Shown here: positions 59,306-64,000 of the stretch, piece by piece | Layout: every line of letters starts with the position of its first letter | Numbering within the stretch: position 1 is the first letter of the stretch | From: Methanoregula sp. UBA154 | GTDB taxonomy: Archaea > Halobacteriota > Methanomicrobia > Methanomicrobiales > Methanospirillaceae | Length of the DNA: 64,000 nt | Direction: 5' to 3' | Assembly (NCBI GenBank): GCA_002502245.1 | Contig: DAPW01000007.1 | Coordinates: 43,074-107,073 of the forward strand | The notes under the pieces: model-generated | The model's input: the letters and a program-made list of their open reading frames with translations, nothing else | The model's database searches: none | What the model was told of the DNA's origin: nothing | Program-made: the position numbers and the translations under genes

Positions 59306-62300
59306 GCTGCACCCCCCGTGAAGGTGATCACGATATGGTACTGGTTGCCGGCGTCCAGCGCCGGGTCCGTTGCTGAGATATCCTGTTGTATCCCGATATC
59401 AAACGGCAGGGTCCCCTGGGAGGTTCCGGCCTGCAGTGTTTGGGCAGATTCAGAGAGCGTGACGTAACTGCCGGTGCCGGACCTGATCTTCAGGGCATTA
59501 GTGAGATACTGGCCTGCGGCAATATAACCGCTGCCGGCAGACCATTCCGCCATCCTCCCTGCCGTTCCCGGAGGCTTGCCGTCATCCAGCGCATCGCTGA
59601 CAGAGACCGCCCATTCGGGCATGTTGGTATCAACGGTCATGTCAACCGAGCCGGTGTCCTCGTTGGTCCCGGTCTCGAAGTTCCAGTCTGCGATGCTGCC
59701 GGTGATGCTGATATCGATGTAGGGCGTGGATGCGGTGATGTACCCGCTCTTTGTCTCACCGTCGCTGCCGCCGGCGTTCGTGGCGGTCAGGCTGACAGTG
59801 TACGTCCCGGCTGCATTGTACGTGTGGGACGGGTTCTGCTCGGTGCTGGTGCCACCGTCCCCGAAGGTCCATGACCACGACGTTGGCGAGTTCGTGGATT
59901 CGTCCGTGAATGTCACCGAGAGCGGAACCGCACCTGAGAACGGTGTCGCGCTGAACGCGGCAACCGGTGGGGCAGTTCCCGTCACGGTGATATACGCGGT
60001 CTTTTCCTCGATATCGCTCCCTGCTGAATTCGTGGCGGTCAGCGTCACAGTATAGGTCCCTGCAGCGGTGTAATCATGACTCGGATTTTGTGCATTGCTC
60101 GTCCCGCCGTCACCAAAGTCCCACGCCCACGAAGTCGGCGTATTGGTTGACTCGTCCGTGAAGGTAACCGTGAGCGGGGCTGCCCCGGACAGGGGCGTCC
60201 CGCTGAAAGCAGCAACGGGCGGCGGGGATGAACCGCCGACGATGACAAAGCCGGCCTTTGTCTCAGTGTCAGTCCCTCCGGGATAAGTCGAGGTCAGCTT
60301 CACGGTATAATACCCGTCAGCGTTGTAGGTGTATGACGGGCTCTGAAGCGTGCTGTCTGTCACCCCGTTATTGTCAAAGTCCCACTCCCACCCGGCCGGG
60401 CTGTTCAGGGAGGTGTCGATGAAATGCACCGTAAGCGGCGCGGGGCCGGAGATACCATCGGGATACAAGGCGGGAACGGAGATATCGTCGAGATACGCGG
60501 TTATCTTGTTCTTATTTGCAGTCCCGCTCCATGCCACGGCCCTGAACGTGTGCGTCCCGGGATATGATGAGACATCGATAATCCCCTGGGTCCACCCTGC
60601 GACTGCTGTATGTCCGGCAACCTTCGTGCTATCGATATAGATGTCAAGGGAGCCGGAATTCACATCGCTGATCTGGTAATAATACGACAACTGGCCGGCG
60701 TTGGTCAGGTCAATGGACTGTTCGACAGAGCAGGGACTGGGAACATTTTTTGTTACGGAAAATTCCGCGCTGTACGAGCCGGTACGGGTCACGGTGCCGT
60801 CCCGTGTTGCTCCGGTGAAGGTCCATCCCGTTGAGCCGGTCTCAAATCCGCCGTCCACAACGTTTTCCGCTTCCGCTGTGAAGCCTGCTGACGGGGTCGC
60901 GGAGATAAGGCCGGCAACCGTTGTTGTATCGCTGCCGGCCGGATTTGTAGCGGTCAGCCGGATATCATACGTTCCCCGGGTGAAGGCGAAAGTCGGGTTC
61001 TGGGTTGTGGCAAACCCGGTCCAGTCCGTTGTGGGGTTCCGGTATTCCCATACCCATGATGCCGGGGAATTCGTGGAGGTGTCCGTGAAGGTTACTTCGA
61101 GCGGCACTGCCCCGGCCATTGGTGTGGCGGTAAAACCGGCAACGGGGGGTTCAACGGTTCCGACGATGATATAATCGGTCTTGGTCTCCGTATCACTCCC
61201 GCCGGCATTCGTGGCAGTCAGTTTTACGGTATAGATACCATTTTCCGTATATGTATACAGGGGATTTCTGATAGTACTGTCAGTTGTACCATCGTTGTTG
61301 AAGTCCCATGCCCATGCGGTATGCGCGGAATCCTCCATCTTGGTCGAGAGATCGGTAAACTGAATGGACAAGGGTGCGCTTCCAGACGTGCCGGGGCCAT
61401 AGTCCTCGATATTATCGAGATAAACGGTAAATATTCCGGTCGGATTGGTGTTAACAGCATTGAAAGTTACTGTGTGAGTGCCTGAAAAATCAAAGGAGGA
61501 TACATCAATGCTCTCATCGTCATTGGGGACATTTACTGTTTCGGTGTAATTGGCGATGAGCGTATCATCAATGAGAACCTGCATGTACTTCCCAGGACCA
61601 CCGTATTGCTGACGCCAGAAATTGAGTGATCCGACTGTTGTCAGGTCAATATCCTGGCTGATACTGGCAATCCCGGACGAAGGTGCGATGAGCCGTACGC
61701 TGTACGTATCCTTTTTCGGGGTCCAGCTGCTGCCAACAGTAGCCCCACTCCCTGTCCAGGGGGATAGTGATCCTGTTTCAAAGTTGCCGTTCTGGATGAA
61801 CCCGGTCCTGATATTTGCAAAAAAGTCAGCAACCGGCATCGGGACGGGATCATTGCTGTACACGTTTATCCGGTCGACGTATTTGACTGTCCAGCCCCCC
61901 ATCGAGGGGTACACACCGCCATAATAATACCAGTAGTCCTCCGGGAGACCGGCAGCCTGGTCGCCGAGGCCGGCAACGTGCTCACCGGACGGATTGCCGG
62001 ATGTATCGGAAAAGAAAGTTGCCCGCATCCCGTTGGTGTAATCAGGCCCGGTATACCCGCTCGTGGAACCGCTCTCGCCGGCATCCACCGACCACCAGGT
62101 GATCACGTACGGGCCGAGCCGGGGGTCCGGTTCATAGATCGCGGCATAGGGGATCTCCTGGTTTGCGTTATCCACCGCTATCACGCGCGCTGTCCGTCCC
62201 TCAGGCACCCCGCCGACAAGGTTGACGAGGTTCTTTACATCCGTGCCCTTGAGCTTCCCGAGGTTCTTTGTCTGCCAGTTGACCTCCTCGTTCTGGATAT

Positions 62301-62673
62301 ACTCCGCTCCGTTCCAGAACCGGTCCCACCGCTCTTCGGAGGCCTCCCATGCCGGCGGGGTTCCCCCCCAGTCAGTGCGGTACTCCGGGTAGGTGATCCC
62401 ATAGTTTGCCTCCCATTCACCCTCGAAGATCGGGCCCTGGTAATAGTAATAGTCATTCCCATTCCCCATGACCGGGAATTCTGCTTCCATCTCCTGGTAG
62501 GTTTTTGTCACTACGAAATCGGTCGGGGTGATCCCGTCAGCTGACATGCGGGTAATCGTCACTTCTGTCGTGTACGCCGCGACAGGTATGCCAAGGATAA
62601 ATAATAAAATCAGGAATTCACCAAGGAAAACACCGCCCGATACCGATCTTATCATCTGCAACAAACCCGCCAT
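59302..62673 (-). CDS. Large secreted protein: YHQGPVF-type domain, carbohydrate-binding-like and PKD domains, C-terminal WxL-like domain
   Basis: 1123 residues. A signal segment (VFLGEFLILLFILGIPVAA) precedes a diverged member of the array's shared domain (TEVTITRMSADGITPTDFVV; YYYYQGPIFEGEW; LVNLVGGVPEGRTARVIAVD; DYWYYYGGVYPSMGGWTVKY). Two carbohydrate-binding-like sandwiches (NGNFETGSLSPWTGSGATVG; VDGGFETGSTGWTFTGATRD) are interspersed with five PKD-type domains (for example WAWDFGDGGTSNAQNPSHDY). The last 130 residues are WxL-like (MPEWAVSVSD; LPFDIGIQQDIS; VITFTGGAA), matching the protein at 57335. First gene of the pair with 58649. An alternative start is the ATG at 62655. Confidence 0.83.
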   Translation of the reverse strand: MAGLLQMIRSVSGGVFLGEFLILLFILGIPVAAYTTEVTITRMSADGITPTDFVVTKTYQEMEAEFPVMGNGNDYYYYQGPIFEGEWEANYGITYPEYRTDWGGTPPAWEASEERWDRFWNGAEYIQNEEVNWQTKNLGKLKGTDVKNLVNLVGGVPEGRTARVIAVDNANQEIPYAAIYEPDPRLGPYVITWWSVDAGESGSTSGYTGPDYTNGMRATFFSDTSGNPSGEHVAGLGDQAAGLPEDYWYYYGGVYPSMGGWTVKYVDRINVYSNDPVPMPVADFFANIRTGFIQNGNFETGSLSPWTGSGATVGSSWTPKKDTYSVRLIAPSSGIASISQDIDLTTVGSLNFWRQQYGGPGKYMQVLIDDTLIANYTETVNVPNDDESIDVSSFDFSGTHTVTFNAVNTNPTGIFTVYLDNIEDYGPGTSGSAPLSIQFTDLSTKMEDSAHTAWAWDFNNDGTTDSTIRNPLYTYTENGIYTVKLTATNAGGSDTETKTDYIIVGTVEPPVAGFTATPMAGAVPLEVTFTDTSTNSPASWVWEYRNPTTDWTGFATTQNPTFAFTRGTYDIRLTATNPAGSDTTTVAGLISATPSAGFTAEAENVVDGGFETGSTGWTFTGATRDGTVTRTGSYSAEFSVTKNVPSPCSVEQSIDLTNAGQLSYYYQISDVNSGSLDIYIDSTKVAGHTAVAGWTQGIIDVSSYPGTHTFRAVAWSGTANKNKITAYLDDISVPALYPDGISGPAPLTVHFIDTSLNSPAGWEWDFDNNGVTDSTLQSPSYTYNADGYYTVKLTSTYPGGTDTETKAGFVIVGGSSPPPVAAFSGTPLSGAAPLTVTFTDESTNTPTSWAWDFGDGGTSNAQNPSHDYTAAGTYTVTLTATNSAGSDIEEKTAYITVTGTAPPVAAFSATPFSGAVPLSVTFTDESTNSPTSWSWTFGDGGTSTEQNPSHTYNAAGTYTVSLTATNAGGSDGETKSGYITASTPYIDISITGSIADWNFETGTNEDTGSVDMTVDTNMPEWAVSVSDALDDGKPPGTAGRMAEWSAGSGYIAAGQYLTNALKIRSGTGSYVTLSESAQTLQAGTSQGTLPFDIGIQQDISATDPALDAGNQYHIVITFTGGAA

Positions 62674-62839
62674 TTTAAAAAGATATCCGGATATTATGAA
62701 TGGCCTATTGGCCGTTCTCTCATATAATCTTTAATAAACAGATGCTATGTGTTAATTATGTATTATTAACTCATCCTGGCGATCATCATTCTCAACCCGT
62801 TTTCTGTTAAAAAAGAGGCAAACCGGTCCTTCTCGACAC

Positions 62840-64000
62840 TCATTTCGCCCTGACATGCACGATCCGCGTTGCTGAATCTGTGCCGGCGCTGTTGGTGACC
62901 GTGAGGGTGATACGGTAGGCTCCGGCTGCATTGAACGTGTGCGCGGGGTTCTCGTCACCAGAGGTGGAGCCGTCACCGAAGTCCCAGTGGTACGATCCCG
63001 GGCTGTACTTTGACTGGTCCGTGAACGTGACAGTCAGCGGGGCCAGGCCGGCGTGATCGTCCATGGCGAACCGGGCCATGGGCTTCCTGAGAGATGGCGG
63101 GAAAGCGGAGACCGTGATATATCCTTCCTGAATTTCCTCGTCATTCCCGACACCATTGGTTGCCGTCAGGCTGATGTCGTACGTCCCGGCCGGGAACGTC
63201 ATGATCGGGTTCTGTATTGTGGCAAACTCCGTCCAGTCCACGGTCGCGTTCCGGTACGCCCACCGCCATGCGGTAGGGGCTTTTGCGGAGGTGTCGGTGA
63301 AAGTCACTGCCAGAGGTGCGGTACCGGTCCGCGGTGATGCGGTGAATCCCGCGACCGGCGCCACGTTCACCGCATTGACAGTGATGGAGATAGTCGCAGT
63401 GTTGGAATTGACCGTCCCGTCGTTGGCCCGGAACGTGAAGGAGTCCGGACCAGTGTAGCCGGCGGCCGGAGTATAGGTCAGCACCGGAGCCGATCCTGAC
63501 AACGAACCGTGGACCGGGTTGTCGACAACCGCGTAGGTGAGCAGATCGCCATCTGCATCCGTTGCGGCCAGGGTGATTGGCAGGGGCGTGTTCTCGTTCG
63601 TAGACACGGACTGAGCCTGGGCGACCGGCGGCACGTTCACCGCATTGACGGTGATGGAGATAGTCGCAGTGTTGGAGTTGACGGTCCCGTCATTGGCGCG
63701 GAACGTGAAGGAGTCCGGGCCGGCGTATCCAGCTGTCGGGGTATAGGTCAGCGCCGGTGCTGAACCAGACAGCGAACCGTGGAGCGGGTTGTCGACAACC
63801 GCGTACGTGAGCGGATCGCCAACAGCATCAGTTGCCGTCAGTGTGATAGGCAGCGGCGTGTTCTCGTTCGTAGAAACGGACTGGGCCTGGGCAACGGGCG
63901 CTACATTCACTGCATTGACGGTGATACTGATGACTGCAGTATTCGAATTCACTGTTCCATCATTGGCGCGGAACGTGAAGGAGTCCGGACCCGAATAGCC
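62840..64000 (-). CDS. C-terminal part of a repeat-rich surface protein (continues beyond right edge)
   Basis: The reverse-strand frame is open from the right edge to the stop at 62840 (387 codons). It consists of tandem 90-residue cadherin/Ig-like repeats (VNAVNVAPVAQAQSVSTNEN, PLTYAVVDNPLHGSLSGSAP, GPDSFTFRANDGTVNSNTA), two complete and one partial in view. Two PKD domains follow (WRWAYRNATVDWTEFATIQN; YHWDFGDGSTSGDENPAHTF) and the end has no anchor. The 270-bp repeats are highly similar in DNA. The first methionine-like codon at 63952 is internal (a GTG in the repeat), so it is not the start. Confidence 0.85.
   Translation of the reverse strand, partial: GYSGPDSFTFRANDGTVNSNTAVISITVNAVNVAPVAQAQSVSTNENTPLPITLTATDAVGDPLTYAVVDNPLHGSLSGSAPALTYTPTAGYAGPDSFTFRANDGTVNSNTATISITVNAVNVPPVAQAQSVSTNENTPLPITLAATDADGDLLTYAVVDNPVHGSLSGSAPVLTYTPAAGYTGPDSFTFRANDGTVNSNTATISITVNAVNVAPVAGFTASPRTGTAPLAVTFTDTSAKAPTAWRWAYRNATVDWTEFATIQNPIMTFPAGTYDISLTATNGVGNDEEIQEGYITVSAFPPSLRKPMARFAMDDHAGLAPLTVTFTDQSKYSPGSYHWDFGDGSTSGDENPAHTFNAAGAYRITLTVTNSAGTDSATRIVHVRAK

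Overview
The window is a chromosomal segment of a methanogenic euryarchaeon. The best fit is order Methanomicrobiales, probably a Methanoregula-like lineage, although no rRNA gene is present to prove it. The evidence is a formylmethanofuran dehydrogenase operon (fwdGDBAC), an F420-type formate dehydrogenase pair (fdhAB), the YcaO/TfuA pair that thioamidates methyl-coenzyme M reductase, an archaeal histone, RadA, an RPA-type ssDNA-binding protein, FEN-1 and a presenilin-type intramembrane protease. Coding DNA is G+C-rich with strong third-position G/C. Many genes are preceded by GGTGAT/GGAGG-type ribosome sites, and several promoters show clear TATA boxes.

Layout. 1-11.6 kb is housekeeping: a truncated cutA at the left edge, dapL-lysA-rpa, radA with phosphoglycolate phosphatase, a PRC-barrel protein, a histone, a CBS-domain regulator divergent from a NOG1-type GTPase, a presenilin homologue and FEN-1. 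8.3-9.1 kb and 11.6-14.6 kb hold G-tract repeats, two decayed genes and copies of a dispersed non-coding repeat. 14.6-16.4 kb is ycaO-tfuA. 17-22.8 kb is a tight reverse-strand biosynthetic run: pyrG, guaAB, argD, hisC, an adenylate-kinase-like gene and a CDP-alcohol phosphatidyltransferase. 23-29.2 kb is accessory: TPR proteins, a thioesterase, a GT2 glycosyltransferase and a two-gene unit of a TPR/winged-helix protein with a BrxD-like P-loop ATPase. hisD, two paralogous PH-like membrane proteins around a YkgJ-type cysteine-cluster protein, the fwd operon, a zinc-ribbon protein and fdhAB follow up to 44.1 kb.

44.8-64 kb is almost entirely a reverse-strand array of large secreted proteins. 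Four begin with the same roughly 230-residue domain (signature YHQGPVF). They are combined with PEGA, DUF3344-like, DUF4430-like, PKD, carbohydrate-binding-like and FIMAH-like modules. Inside the array is a small secreted protein and a large multidomain protein sharing a C-terminal WxL-like domain. Next to them is a membrane-anchored protein resembling WxL-interacting proteins, so the array may be an archaeal counterpart of bacterial WxL surface complexes.

Non-coding content is unusual. At least five or six copies of a 0.4-0.47 kb MITE-like repeat rich in GC hairpins lie in both orientations (12.8, 13.3, 16.6, 29.3, 44.3 and probably 58.0 kb). There is also a GATC-dense direct repeat at 58.2-58.6 kb, a G-tract/GGTACC repeat cluster at 8.35-8.77 kb, and two perfect 14-bp palindromes in the fwd promoter region. 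No rRNA, tRNA, CRISPR array or intact insertion sequence was found.
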